Notes: a model not told the origin generated them from the sequence alone. Shown: positions 7,638-16,980, counted from the stretch's first letter. The stretch: 64,000 nucleotides of DNA from Aldersonia sp. NBC_00410 (GCF_026342035.1 NZ_JAPENM010000001.1:496001-560000); one strand, 5' to 3'. Numbers and translations are program-made.

Positions 7638-9620
7638 ATGCGGCGAATGAGTACGGTGTGGATCGCGACGGTGCTCGCGGTCCTCTCGGGCCTGTTCTGG
7701 GTGTCGGACACCATATCGGCCGGTGCCGCTCCCGGTCCGATTCCCCGGGATGTGTCGCTGCCGTTCCAGTCGCTCGGACTCGGGACAACCGTGACGGTGT
7801 TGGGCTCCGATGCCTCGAGGACTGTCGCGATCCCAGTGCCGAACGGCCTGACGCCAATCACCCTGCGCGCCAATGCCCAGCTCCCCGCCGAGGTCGGTCG
7901 CGCCACCGTCGAGGTGCTCTCGAACGGGCGCGTTCTGGACCGCGCCGAACTGCCGCGCGGGGTCGCCTCGGTACCGGTATCGCTGTCCTTGCGCGGCGTC
8001 CCGGTCGTGGACAGTGCGGCGAGCGTGCAAATCCGCTCGACGATGCAGCCGATCGACTCTGGTTGGTGCCCCGACGACTGGGAAGACCAGGGCGTTGCTC
8101 TGCTCGATCCGGTCGTCGACTACGCGGGTGCGGAAATTCAGCCCACCACGGTGAGCGAATTTCTGCCGCCCACGCTGAGCGCCATGCGGATCTATGTTCC
8201 GCCGCAGCCGAGCAGGCCCGAGAGTGACGCGGCACTCGAACTCGGCGCTGCCATGGACGCGAAGTACACGAACGCCAAGCCGACGGTCACCCTGTCGACG
8301 TTGCCGCCCGGCACATTGCCGGCCGAACAACCCGGCCTGCTCGAGCGGCGGATCGCGATCCGGGAGGCCGACAACGCGGCGGTGACGCTGGAAAACGCGC
8401 CCGGCGGACCCGTGCTGACGATCACCGGCCGTGGCGACGCGCTACTCGACCAGGCGCGGCTGCTGTCGAGCGATCTGTCGTCGCTCGCGGTAGCAACCAG
8501 TGCATCGGTGGGCACCCTCGACGCGGCACCGATCTACGGACCACAGACCACCACCGTGTCTTCGCTCGGACAAACATCGCTCTCGGCGACCGGCGTCGGC
8601 CGAGTACGGGTGCGCATCGGGATCGATCAGACCCGGCTCGCCCGACCGTCCGGATCGGTTCGGCTGCATTTGACGGGCAACTACACCCCACTACCCCAGA
8701 CACAGAACGGTCAGCTCACCGTCTCGATCGGCGACAACGTCATCGACCATTGGCCCACCACGGCAGAGGGCACTATCGATCGCTGGATCGACCTGCCCGA
8801 TGAGCTGCTCGACCGCTATACCGAAGTGGTCGTCACGCTCGATACCGTGGGTGCCACTACATGCGGCACGACCCAGCCGGTGACACTGACGATCGACCCC
8901 GACAGCGTCGTGACCAGTGATCAGGTGACCCCGCCGAGCCCGGCCGGTTTCCGTGCGCTGCCCCAGGCGCTGATGCCCAAGTTCCAGGTCGGCTTGTCCA
9001 CGGGTGACTTCGCGAATCTGAACCGGGCATTCGAGATAACACTCGGGCTACAGGGCACGACGAGCATGCCGCTGCGACCCGAGTTGGTCGACTACGACAC
9101 CGCACTCGGCTCGAGCCTGCCCGCTGTCGTCATCGCCGTCGAACAGCAACTCCCGCAGGATATTCCGCTGCCCATCCGCACCACCGGCGAAGCAACCATC
9201 GAGGTGACCGGAGCGGACGGCGAGACCGAATCGATCGACGTCCCGGACATGAGCTTCGGTTCACTGCAGGCGGCCTGGGACGACGGGCGGGGCCGGATGC
9301 TCGTCGCCGCGACCTCGGCCGATGCACCCGGCAGCGTGGACCGGATCCTCGATTGGTTCGCCGCGGATACCTCGCGCTGGGGCACCGTCGACGGCAACGT
9401 CGTGCTGCAGACCGCCGACAAGGAGCCGTTCGCATACGGCGCCGAGGCTGCGGCAGCGCCGGCGGCCGACGATGGCGGGCTGAGCACCGCAGAGAAGATC
9501 GTAATCGCCATCGGTGCAGCCGCATTGGTCGTCGGAATCGTCATCGCGCTCGCGGTCGTGTTCCGCCGCCGGCATGCGGGTCGCGACTCCACACCGGCCG
9601 ATCCCTCGACCATGGGGTGA
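7638..9620 (+). CDS. BcsB-like cell-surface polysaccharide synthase accessory protein
   Basis: A 660-residue exported protein: signal sequence or first helix at residues 5-30, a long extracytoplasmic part rich in beta-type segments, and a single C-terminal helix (IVIAIGAAALVVGIVIALAVVF) followed by RRRHAGR. This matches the layout of BcsB, the periplasmic carbohydrate-binding partner of cellulose synthase, and segments such as SGWCPDDWEDQG and LPPTLSAMRIYVPPQPSRPES look BcsB-like. The ATG at 7638 is preceded by a purine-rich ggatggga; a TTG 30 bases earlier is less likely. It opens a four-gene run with a membrane protein, a GT2 synthase and a GT-C-like protein. BcsB membership is by eye and needs a profile search. 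Confidence 0.65.
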   Translation: MRRMSTVWIATVLAVLSGLFWVSDTISAGAAPGPIPRDVSLPFQSLGLGTTVTVLGSDASRTVAIPVPNGLTPITLRANAQLPAEVGRATVEVLSNGRVLDRAELPRGVASVPVSLSLRGVPVVDSAASVQIRSTMQPIDSGWCPDDWEDQGVALLDPVVDYAGAEIQPTTVSEFLPPTLSAMRIYVPPQPSRPESDAALELGAAMDAKYTNAKPTVTLSTLPPGTLPAEQPGLLERRIAIREADNAAVTLENAPGGPVLTITGRGDALLDQARLLSSDLSSLAVATSASVGTLDAAPIYGPQTTTVSSLGQTSLSATGVGRVRVRIGIDQTRLARPSGSVRLHLTGNYTPLPQTQNGQLTVSIGDNVIDHWPTTAEGTIDRWIDLPDELLDRYTEVVVTLDTVGATTCGTTQPVTLTIDPDSVVTSDQVTPPSPAGFRALPQALMPKFQVGLSTGDFANLNRAFEITLGLQGTTSMPLRPELVDYDTALGSSLPAVVIAVEQQLPQDIPLPIRTTGEATIEVTGADGETESIDVPDMSFGSLQAAWDDGRGRMLVAATSADAPGSVDRILDWFAADTSRWGTVDGNVVLQTADKEPFAYGAEAAAAPAADDGGLSTAEKIVIAIGAAALVVGIVIALAVVFRRRHAGRDSTPADPSTMG

Positions 9621-9624
9621 CGTG

Positions 9625-11070
9625 ATGGGGCCGGCGGCGACTCTGACCATCCGCTGGACGGCGATCTCGGTCTGTTCGGTCATCGCCTTCTGGCCCGGGA
9701 TCGACCGCACCTTCGACGATTTTGCCGCCGGTGGACTGCTCGGCTACATGTTTCTCAAGCCACTGATGGCGATAGCCGCCGCCATCGGTATCGCGCGCAG
9801 GCGCGACGACAAAGTCCATGTCCACGACCGTGAATCGGACACAATCGTCGGCGCACTCACGATGGCGGTTGCGGTCGCGGTGTCGTGGCTGCTCGTCCCC
9901 CGGACCGGGGTCAATTTCGAACTGCTCCGGGTGGACATGCTCGGCTTCTGGGTGTTCGTCTTCGGCGCCTGCACGCTGCTGTTCGGGCTACGTTCGACCG
10001 GCCGCTACTGGCCCATCTGGCTGATGGTGATGGCGCTGTGGCCGGGACCGTACCGAACCGCGGTGACGCTGCTCGGTGGCGGCTGGCTGGCCGCCGGTAT
10101 CGTGCTGCTGCTCTTTGCTGCCACGGCGCTCGGTATCGCCGCCGCCAGGACGATCTGGTGGGGCCTCGTCGGCTTCACGGCAACGCTTCTCATCGGCGGG
10201 GTCATCATTCTCTTTTTCGACGCGGCCGACATATCCGGGCAGGTGATGCAGCTCGTTCCAGCGATCGTCTCCGGCGCGGTCGTCGGCGCCGTTCTGGTGG
10301 TGCGGACCGTGTGGGTGACGCCGGTAAACACCGTGCTGCGACCCACTCGTCCGCCGATCGTGCAACGACCGTACAAGTCGGCGCTGCTCGTGGTCGCCGC
10401 GACCTTCCTCCTCATCGTGGTCGCGGACCCGCCCGTCGTCGATTTCACGCCGTCCGACGGGCCCAGCGCGGCGGGACCGTTGTTCGGCCAGGACATCCCG
10501 CCGGGGTGGAAATTGTACAAGACCGAGCAATATGACTGGTGCAAACCGTATTTCGGCGACGGGTGCACACTGACCCGACAGCGGATCGTCACCACCGACG
10601 TGAATCCGGATTGGGATGACAAGGGGCGCAGACGATATGCCGTAATCGACACTTTGCGCACGTTCGAGCCACAGTCGCTTCGAGTATATCCGGTCGAGGC
10701 CATGTACGACGTCACCAATGGTCGGCAAAGCCCGAAGGTGCCACTCGATCTCGGTGCCGGCGTTTCGGCAGATCTGTGCACGGTCATCGATGACGACTTA
10801 CTGGTCACCTGGACGAATCTGCGGTTTATCTGGATACGGGCGGGTGCATACGAGCGGGTCACAGTGCTCACAGTCGACAACCACAACCCGGATGCGCCGT
10901 TTCCGGACCTGCGGATGTCGGTCGAGAATCGGGCACTTCTTGCAATCAACGTGATGTTACGTGGCAAGGAGGTGGTGTCGGACTTCAACTCGCAGTACAA
11001 GGATCGCGACCTGATGACCGTGTTGGGGAACGACTTGGTGGACTACCAACTCGATGAGGTGCGATCGTGA
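9625..11070 (+). CDS. Unrecognised polytopic membrane protein of the polysaccharide locus
   Basis: A 481-residue protein I do not recognise. The first ~290 residues carry about nine hydrophobic helices, including LTMAVAVAVSWLLV, FWVFVFGACTLLFGL, GGGWLAAGIVLLLFAATALG and SALLVVAATFLLIVV. The remaining ~190 residues are hydrophilic with paired Cys (YDWCKPYFGDGCTL, ADLCTV), suggesting a disulfide-bonded extracytoplasmic domain. It starts 4 bases after the BcsB-like gene (a GTG three bases earlier is also possible) and its stop overlaps the GT2 start by 4 bases, so it is translationally coupled to the synthase. A role in polymer export or modification is inferred from context. Confidence 0.7.
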   Translation: MGPAATLTIRWTAISVCSVIAFWPGIDRTFDDFAAGGLLGYMFLKPLMAIAAAIGIARRRDDKVHVHDRESDTIVGALTMAVAVAVSWLLVPRTGVNFELLRVDMLGFWVFVFGACTLLFGLRSTGRYWPIWLMVMALWPGPYRTAVTLLGGGWLAAGIVLLLFAATALGIAAARTIWWGLVGFTATLLIGGVIILFFDAADISGQVMQLVPAIVSGAVVGAVLVVRTVWVTPVNTVLRPTRPPIVQRPYKSALLVVAATFLLIVVADPPVVDFTPSDGPSAAGPLFGQDIPPGWKLYKTEQYDWCKPYFGDGCTLTRQRIVTTDVNPDWDDKGRRRYAVIDTLRTFEPQSLRVYPVEAMYDVTNGRQSPKVPLDLGAGVSADLCTVIDDDLLVTWTNLRFIWIRAGAYERVTVLTVDNHNPDAPFPDLRMSVENRALLAINVMLRGKEVVSDFNSQYKDRDLMTVLGNDLVDYQLDEVRS

Positions 11071-12524
11071 CCACGTCCCTCGACGATGCCGAATTCCGTG
11101 CACATGCACTGCGCGATGCGGTGGACGGACTTCGCGAACGTGACCCGGACGCCTCGGCCGCCGTGCCGTTCGTGCCATGGCAGCGCGTCGTGTTTCTGGC
11201 GATCGCAGCACTCATGATCGCAGGCTTCGTATTCGCCGTTGTTCCCACGCTCATCGTGGTGATTGCGTTGTGCACGATCGCCTATACCGCGACCGTAATC
11301 GACCGCGTCATCGTGTTCCGGCGCGGATTGCGCGCCGACGCGATACTGCGGGTCTCCGACGAACGAGCACGCGCGGTACCCGATTCCGAGCTGCCCTCAT
11401 ACACGATTCTGCTGCCCGCATACGACGAGCCCAAGGTGGTGCACAACCTTGTCCGCGGGATGGCCGCGCTCGACTATCCGCGCGACAAGCTGCAGATCCT
11501 GCTCCTGCTCGAGGGCGACGACGAGGTCACCATTTCGGCGATGCGCGACTCCGCCGTCGCCAATTCGGAACTGGGCGATTTCGTCACGACGTTACTGGTG
11601 CCACCGGCCGACCCTCGGACGAAACCGAAGGCGTGCAATTTCGGCTTGCACTACGCGACCGGCGAGATCGTGACGATTTACGATGCGGAGGACACTCCGG
11701 ATCCACTCCAACTGCGCCGCGTCGCGGTCGCGTTCGCCGAATTACCGGAAACCGTGGCCTGCCTCCAGGCGAAGCTGGGTTTCTACAACGACCGGCAGAA
11801 CATGCTGACCCGCTGGTTCACCGTCGAATACGGCGTGCTGTTCAGCTTCCTCCTCCCCGGCCTGATGGCGAGCAATTCACCGATCCCGTTGGGCGGCACG
11901 TCGAATCACATCAGGCGCACACTGTTCGACAAGATCGGCGCCTGGGATCCGTTCAATGTCACCGAGGACGCCGATCTCGGTGTCCGGATCGCGGCACGCG
12001 GCTACCGGACCATGGTCATCGACTCGACGACCATCGAGGAAGCCAATATCGATGCGATCAATTGGATTCGGCAGCGCTCGCGCTGGTACAAGGGCTACCT
12101 GCAGACCTGGCTGGTACACACCCGGCACCCCGTGCGGTTGTGGCGGACCCTGGGCCCGGTCGGCTTCATCCGCTTCACCGTCCTGCTGGCCGGGACGCCG
12201 TTGATCGCGGCGCTCAATATCGTGTTCTGGTCGTTGACGTGGACCTGGCTGCTCGGACGACCCGACGTCATGCACGCCGTGTTCCTCCCGCCGATCTACT
12301 TCCCGTCGCTGTTCTGCCTGATACTCGGAAACGCGATCACGATCTACATCAATGTCATCGGTTGCCGAGAGAACCACCAGGAGCACTTGGCACTCGCGGG
12401 ATTCCTGGTCCCCGCGTACTGGCTGCTGATGGGCATAGCCGCGGTAAAGGCCTGCTGGCAGTTGCTGGTCAACCCGTCCTACTGGGAGAAGACCCAGCAC
12501 AACCTCGGCGAACCCGAGTCATGA
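11067..12524 (+). CDS. Processive family 2 glycosyltransferase (cellulose-synthase-like)
   Basis: A 485-residue membrane glycosyltransferase. Two N-terminal helices (about 43-80) precede a GT2 domain with LLPAYDEP (116-122), the nucleotide/metal motif DAED (206-209), the catalytic TED (299-301) and QRSRW (336-340), the Q(Q/R)xRW motif of processive synthases; about four helices follow. In this family such enzymes polymerise a nucleotide-sugar on the cytoplasmic face and extrude the chain. The GTG start overlaps the previous stop (GTGA). No PilZ domain is present, so cyclic-di-GMP control as in BcsA is not indicated. The polymer is unknown; a BcsB-like partner is encoded two genes upstream. 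Confidence 0.88.
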   Translation: MTTSLDDAEFRAHALRDAVDGLRERDPDASAAVPFVPWQRVVFLAIAALMIAGFVFAVVPTLIVVIALCTIAYTATVIDRVIVFRRGLRADAILRVSDERARAVPDSELPSYTILLPAYDEPKVVHNLVRGMAALDYPRDKLQILLLLEGDDEVTISAMRDSAVANSELGDFVTTLLVPPADPRTKPKACNFGLHYATGEIVTIYDAEDTPDPLQLRRVAVAFAELPETVACLQAKLGFYNDRQNMLTRWFTVEYGVLFSFLLPGLMASNSPIPLGGTSNHIRRTLFDKIGAWDPFNVTEDADLGVRIAARGYRTMVIDSTTIEEANIDAINWIRQRSRWYKGYLQTWLVHTRHPVRLWRTLGPVGFIRFTVLLAGTPLIAALNIVFWSLTWTWLLGRPDVMHAVFLPPIYFPSLFCLILGNAITIYINVIGCRENHQEHLALAGFLVPAYWLLMGIAAVKACWQLLVNPSYWEKTQHNLGEPES

Positions 12525-12537
12525 GTAGGGGCGGGTC

Positions 12538-14172
12538 GTGACGGCGCGCCACCCACGCCGAACGATCTTCTGGACCACCTTCGCCGGCTACGCGCTCGTC
12601 GGCGTGGTGTTGTCGGTGGGCCACGGGATCCTGATGGGTGATGCGCTGAGCCGGGTGCAAGCCGCGCAATCGGTGTTGTTCAGCCGGGATCCACATGTCG
12701 CGGCGATCGGTTTCGTCTTCTCGCCGCTCACCGCGATCGCAGAATTGCCTGCAGTAGCGCTGAGTCCGTGGATTCCGGCCCTCACCCGCTACGGCGTGGC
12801 CGGTGTGCTGATGTCGGCACTGTTCATGGGCGGTGCGGCGGTACAGATCTGGGGCATTGCCGGCGATCGCGGTGTCCCGCGGTGGCTGTGCGTGGCGGCC
12901 ACGGCGCTGTTCGCACTGCACCCGATGATCGTGATCTACGGGGCGAACGGGATGAGTGAGGCGCCGTTCCTGTTCTGTGTGTGCTGGGCCGTGCGCCGAG
13001 GCATCCGCTGGACCCACACCGATGACGTGCACGATCTGGTTGCGCTCGGCTCGGCGCTCGGGCTGGCCTATCTGGTCCGCTACGACGCCGCGCTGGTCAT
13101 ATTCGTCGCCGCCGTGTTCGTCGCCCTGCGATCCGCCGTTCGGACAAGACCGTTCGACTGGTATCGCGGCGGAGTCGATCTCACCATCGTTGCGCTGCCG
13201 GGCGCGCTGGCGTTCGTGGTCTGGGCCGCGGCCGGGTGGCTGCTCACCGGAGATGCGTTCGCACAGTTCTCCTCGAGCTACGGCAACAGCGCGATCCTGG
13301 AACAGTCCCAGTACGTTGCACAGTCGATTCCGGCATCGCTCGCGTTCTCGGCTGTGGAGGTTCTCGTGCTCGCGCCCGCACTGCCGCTGCTCGCGCCGCT
13401 GGCGACCGTGCTTGCGGTACAGCGGCGCGATCTCGAAGTGGTCGTCGCACCGTTGATCCTGGGCACGGTGCTGGCTTTCCAGACGCTGAGCTACGCGCGA
13501 GGGTTGACCTTCGGGTTCCTGCGGTTCTATATCTGTGCCATACCGCTCCTCGTCATTCTGGTGATTCAGCTCTATCCCGCGCGCGGACAAGCCGTCAGCC
13601 CACGCCCCGGCCGGTTCGCGAATACGCGGCTCGGCAGCGGGCCGCAGTCGCCGCTGGCCGGCGTTGCCGCGGCTGCCGTTGTGCTGCTCGGCTTTCCGAT
13701 CACCGTCGTCGGATTGGCCGTACCGAGCCTGTCGGTGCAGCAATATTCGCTCGCCGCATTGTTTGCCGATGACGACGACACCTCCCAACGCATCGCGGAC
13801 GCGCGCCGGATCAACGCCTCGTTCTCCACCGAGCGGCGGCTCAACGACTACCTCGACCAATTGGACCTGCCCCGTGGATCGGTTTTGATGGACACCGTCT
13901 ACGGCTTCGCGGTGGCCGCCGCGTCGGCGGACCCCGACCGGTACGTGGTGCCCTCCGACCAGGATTTCGTGACGATTCTCGACGACCCTGCGGCCAACGG
14001 CGTGAAATACATTCTCGCCGTGCCGAACACGGACCGAGGCACGTCGGATGCGGTCAATCTCCGTTATCCGACCATTTACGACAACGGGTCGGATGTCGCC
14101 GCACTGGAACTCGAGATCCCCAACGACGGTGCCGACCTGCCCACCTGGCGGCTGTACCGCGTCACCACCTGA
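12538..14172 (+). CDS. GT-C-like polytopic membrane protein (putative polyprenyl-sugar glycosyltransferase)
   Basis: A 544-residue protein with roughly ten membrane helices and a soluble C-terminal ~130 residues. An acidic first loop (GDALSRVQAAQSVLFSRDPH) after helix one and a long hydrophobic body resemble GT-C glycosyltransferases that take sugar from polyprenyl phosphate, but no definitive DD/ED motif can be fixed by eye. It begins at GTG 12538, 13 bases after the synthase, with aggggcgg as a possible ribosome site, so it belongs to the same operon. It may decorate the polymer made by the synthase. The next gene is convergent with a 31-base gap. Confidence 0.65.
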   Translation: MTARHPRRTIFWTTFAGYALVGVVLSVGHGILMGDALSRVQAAQSVLFSRDPHVAAIGFVFSPLTAIAELPAVALSPWIPALTRYGVAGVLMSALFMGGAAVQIWGIAGDRGVPRWLCVAATALFALHPMIVIYGANGMSEAPFLFCVCWAVRRGIRWTHTDDVHDLVALGSALGLAYLVRYDAALVIFVAAVFVALRSAVRTRPFDWYRGGVDLTIVALPGALAFVVWAAAGWLLTGDAFAQFSSSYGNSAILEQSQYVAQSIPASLAFSAVEVLVLAPALPLLAPLATVLAVQRRDLEVVVAPLILGTVLAFQTLSYARGLTFGFLRFYICAIPLLVILVIQLYPARGQAVSPRPGRFANTRLGSGPQSPLAGVAAAAVVLLGFPITVVGLAVPSLSVQQYSLAALFADDDDTSQRIADARRINASFSTERRLNDYLDQLDLPRGSVLMDTVYGFAVAAASADPDRYVVPSDQDFVTILDDPAANGVKYILAVPNTDRGTSDAVNLRYPTIYDNGSDVAALELEIPNDGADLPTWRLYRVTT

Positions 14173-14203
14173 TCGCGGCGCATGCCCGGTCGGCCCGCGC
14201 CGG

Positions 14204-15322
14204 TCAGCCTGTGTTCAAGCGCCGCAATTCGGCGTAGATGGGATCGGCGATCCCGACGTCGAAGGTGCATTCCTGCGGCCGCGGATCGGGGACGAACGCC
14301 CACACGAGAGCGCCGGCAGATCCGGCCTCGCGCTGTCCGGTCATGCGCGCAGAGATGTCCGAAGCACGCACGGCTTCGCTGCGGCACGACCCCGCATGCT
14401 CGCCGATCTCGGCAACCAACAGCGGTTTACCCACCTGCCGTGCCTGCTCGAGCCGGCGAGCCAGTCCGTCCCACTCATTGCCGGGAAGGGGGTTCGGGCC
14501 CTCGCTGTAGTCGTGGTATTGGAGTATGTCGATTCCGGGAGAGGCTGCGACAGCGGCATACTCGTCGCCTTGTGTGCCGCACTGACCGCCGCCGGCAAAG
14601 CCGACGGTGGTGAGCGTGTCGCTGCTCGTACGGACCAACGCCCCCACCTCGTCGACGAAACTGCGAAGGACGTTCGCGGCGTCGGGCGGGCAACGCTGTT
14701 GTGGTTGCGATCCGCACTGCGCGAACGAGCAACGCGCCGGTTCCGGCTCGCCGATCAGGTCCCATGCCGCGACCACCGCCGACCCCGACCACCGCCGCAC
14801 AGCGGTGCCCACCCATTGTTCGTAGCTCAACGCCTGCGCCCCCGGTTGTCGCCACCCGCCGCGGAACCATTCGGCAGTCTTGTACTGCTCGTCCTCGCAG
14901 GCGCCGTCCTGCGCGACGAGGACGGGTACGAGTAGTTGTCCGTGTCGCTCGGCGGCAGCGAATACTGCGTCGAGCGCGGTGAAGTCGAGCTGTCCGGTCG
15001 CCTTGTTCGTCGCGAGCGCTTGGAACGCGTCGAAGCGAGTCAGCGATCTCGGTGGCAACGCCCCGAAGTAGGCATCGAGGTCCACCTCCGCACCACAGCC
15101 ACGGTTCACCGAGTAGTTCGTGCCGAGTTGGTAGGCATTGAGTCCGGCGGGCCACCACGGTCTGCCGTCGAGCCGTAAACCGCCCGGCGACACCGTGACC
15201 CGAGCGGACGACGTCGTCATCGGGGTGGGCTGTTGCGAGCCGGCCTGGCATCCCGAAGCGGCGAGCACAGCGAGGATCAGCGCACAGACCAGCATGGTTC
15301 GCCATCCGTGCCAGCCCGGCAT
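14204..15322 (-). CDS. Glycoside-hydrolase-like lipoprotein (GH5-type fold)
   Basis: A 372-residue exported protein with a lipoprotein signal (LAVLAASGC). The mature part resembles a TIM-barrel glycosidase: an N-terminal LRLDGRPWWPAGLNAYQL, a putative acid/base Glu in WDLIGEPEP, and a putative nucleophile Glu in LLVAEIGEH. GH5-type enzymes usually have Asn before the acid/base Glu; here it is Gly, so activity or subfamily is uncertain. It is convergent with the polysaccharide operon, and a hydrolase beside a synthase is common in polymer loci (such as the BcsZ endoglucanase). It may trim or release the polymer at the cell surface. Confidence 0.7.
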   Translation of the reverse strand: MPGWHGWRTMLVCALILAVLAASGCQAGSQQPTPMTTSSARVTVSPGGLRLDGRPWWPAGLNAYQLGTNYSVNRGCGAEVDLDAYFGALPPRSLTRFDAFQALATNKATGQLDFTALDAVFAAAERHGQLLVPVLVAQDGACEDEQYKTAEWFRGGWRQPGAQALSYEQWVGTAVRRWSGSAVVAAWDLIGEPEPARCSFAQCGSQPQQRCPPDAANVLRSFVDEVGALVRTSSDTLTTVGFAGGGQCGTQGDEYAAVAASPGIDILQYHDYSEGPNPLPGNEWDGLARRLEQARQVGKPLLVAEIGEHAGSCRSEAVRASDISARMTGQREAGSAGALVWAFVPDPRPQECTFDVGIADPIYAELRRLNTG

Positions 15323-15656
15323 TGGTTCAGCCTAGGACACCGCCGCCGCTGCAACTCGATCCCCGCGGACGCCGGCCGGATATGTGCGCTTGCGCACAAA
15401 ACAGCACACGATCCCGCTACTCGCCGAAAAACCGTACCGATTGGAAGATTTGGGATGTCCCGGTTAGCCTGTCACAGGCACCTTGTGCCCGTCCGGGCCA
15501 CCACCCCCCTGGTCGTCCGGATAGGGGTGGCGGAGACTATCCCCCCTTGCTCTCCGCCACCCTCCGCACATTCCGGGGTAGCTGCACATCGCTCGTACAC
15601 CTGCGAGCACTCGCTATGCTCGCTCCGGTGCACCTCACTCCGCCGGATTCCCTCGT
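15323..15656. other. Intergenic region (334 bp) between divergent genes
   Basis: No credible gene is seen. The region must hold the promoters of the glycosidase lipoprotein (leftward) and the YibE/F gene (rightward). It contains a small palindrome (tgtgcg / cgcaca, 15383-15398) and a stronger inverted repeat at 15525-15562, listed separately. Confidence 0.6.
15525..15562. promoter_or_regulatory. 11-bp inverted repeat upstream of the YibE/F gene
   Basis: gggtggcggag (15525-15535) and its exact complement (15552-15562) enclose a 16-base C-rich loop, about 95 bases before the ATG at 15657. No T-run follows, so it is more likely a leader hairpin or operator than a terminator. Confidence 0.4.
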
Positions 15657-16967
15657 ATGAGTAGCCACCACGGCCATGGCCACACGGGCCCGATCGAGAT
15701 CGGCCCGAACGCCGCCCGGATCGTCGTCGGCACGGTGGTCGCACTCGGTGTGCTGGTGCTCGCCGGACTGATCGTGCTGTGGCCGAGCAAGCAGACCGTC
15801 GACATTCCGTTGCCTTTCCAGAACGCCGCAGGCGGCGCGGTCACCACCGAAGCGGGAACGGTCGTCGAACAGAGCATCGGCCCGTGTGGCAGTCCGTCGA
15901 CCGGTCGAGTATTCGGTGGCGCACCGACGCCGCCCCCGATCTCGTCCTACGACTGCACGCGCAGCGTGATCAAAATCGAGACCGGCCCGAACGCAGGCAC
16001 CAAGACGTTGTTCGAGATCGCACCGGGGCCAGGCCAACCCGATCTGCAGGCGGGCGACCACATCCGGGTCGTGCGCCAGACCGACCCGACCGGCGCGACG
16101 TTGTATGCATTCGACGACTATGCGCGTGGGTTTCCCCTTCTCGCGATCGTCGTCGTGTTCGCGGTCGTGGTGATCGCGGTCGCGCGGTGGCGCGGGCTAC
16201 GCGCGCTGCTCGGTCTGCTGTTCACGTTCGCCGTTGTGGTCAAGTTCCTGTTGCCCGCGCTGCTCGACGGCCAACCCGCGATACCGGTGGCACTCGTCGC
16301 CGGTGGAATGATCCTCTATGTCGTGCTCTATCTGGCGCACGGCGTGAGCCTGCGGACAAGTTCGGCGTTGCTCGGCACGCTCGCCGCGATGCTGCTCGCC
16401 GCGGTGCTGTCCTATGTCACCATCCGCATGACCCAGCTCACCGGACTGTCGGAGGAACAGAACACGAACGTCGCGACCTACCTCGAGCACGTCAGTATCA
16501 CCGGTTTGCTGCTCGCCGGATTCATCATCGGCTCGCTCGGTGTGCTCAACGACGTGACGATCACGCAAGCGTCGGCGGCGTTCGAACTGGCCTCGCTCGA
16601 CCCGGACTCGTCGCGGCGCAACGTCTTCGCCGCGGCTATGCGAGTGGGTCGTGATCACATCGCAAGCACGGTGTACACCCTGGTGTTCGCCTATGCGGGC
16701 GGCGCGCTACCACTGCTCCTGCTGTTCAGCGTGGCCGGCCGATCGGTCAACGACGTGTTGACCGGCGACGCGGTCGCGATCGAGATCGTCCGCTCATCAG
16801 TAGGTGGGATTGCGCTGGCGCTGTCCGTCCCGCTGACGACTGGGATCGCGGTCGCCCTCGCCCGCCCGTTCGGCAACGGGCGCACGGCCACAGCAGACAC
16901 GACCCGGGCGCCCAAGTCGAACGCGGCACCGAAACGGTCGGGCGGAGCGCACCGCTCCCGGTCGTGA
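15657..16967 (+). CDS. YibE/F family membrane protein
   Basis: A 436-residue protein that starts with a His-rich cytoplasmic segment (SSHHGHGH), then one helix, an extracytoplasmic domain of about 90 residues with two Cys (GPCGSP and YDCTRS), and seven or more helices. Conserved-looking stretches GLLLAGFIIGSLGVLNDVTITQASAAFEL and the last helices match the YibE/F family, whose function is unknown; in Gram-positives it is often a transporter candidate. Here the YibE-like and YibF-like parts are in one chain, as is usual in actinobacteria. It is convergent with the Hsp70-like gene, with 13 bases between the stops. Confidence 0.85.
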   Translation: MSSHHGHGHTGPIEIGPNAARIVVGTVVALGVLVLAGLIVLWPSKQTVDIPLPFQNAAGGAVTTEAGTVVEQSIGPCGSPSTGRVFGGAPTPPPISSYDCTRSVIKIETGPNAGTKTLFEIAPGPGQPDLQAGDHIRVVRQTDPTGATLYAFDDYARGFPLLAIVVVFAVVVIAVARWRGLRALLGLLFTFAVVVKFLLPALLDGQPAIPVALVAGGMILYVVLYLAHGVSLRTSSALLGTLAAMLLAAVLSYVTIRMTQLTGLSEEQNTNVATYLEHVSITGLLLAGFIIGSLGVLNDVTITQASAAFELASLDPDSSRRNVFAAAMRVGRDHIASTVYTLVFAYAGGALPLLLLFSVAGRSVNDVLTGDAVAIEIVRSSVGGIALALSVPLTTGIAVALARPFGNGRTATADTTRAPKSNAAPKRSGGAHRSRS

Positions 16968-16977
16968 CCGCTCCGCC
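16941..16977. terminator. Inverted repeat at convergent gene ends, possible bidirectional terminator
   Basis: ggcggagcg (16941-16949) pairs with cgctccgcc (16969-16977). The hairpin spans the YibE/F stop codon and ends four bases before the Hsp70-like stop. No clear T-run follows on either strand, so termination is inferred from position. Confidence 0.35.
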
Positions 16978-16980
16978 GGC

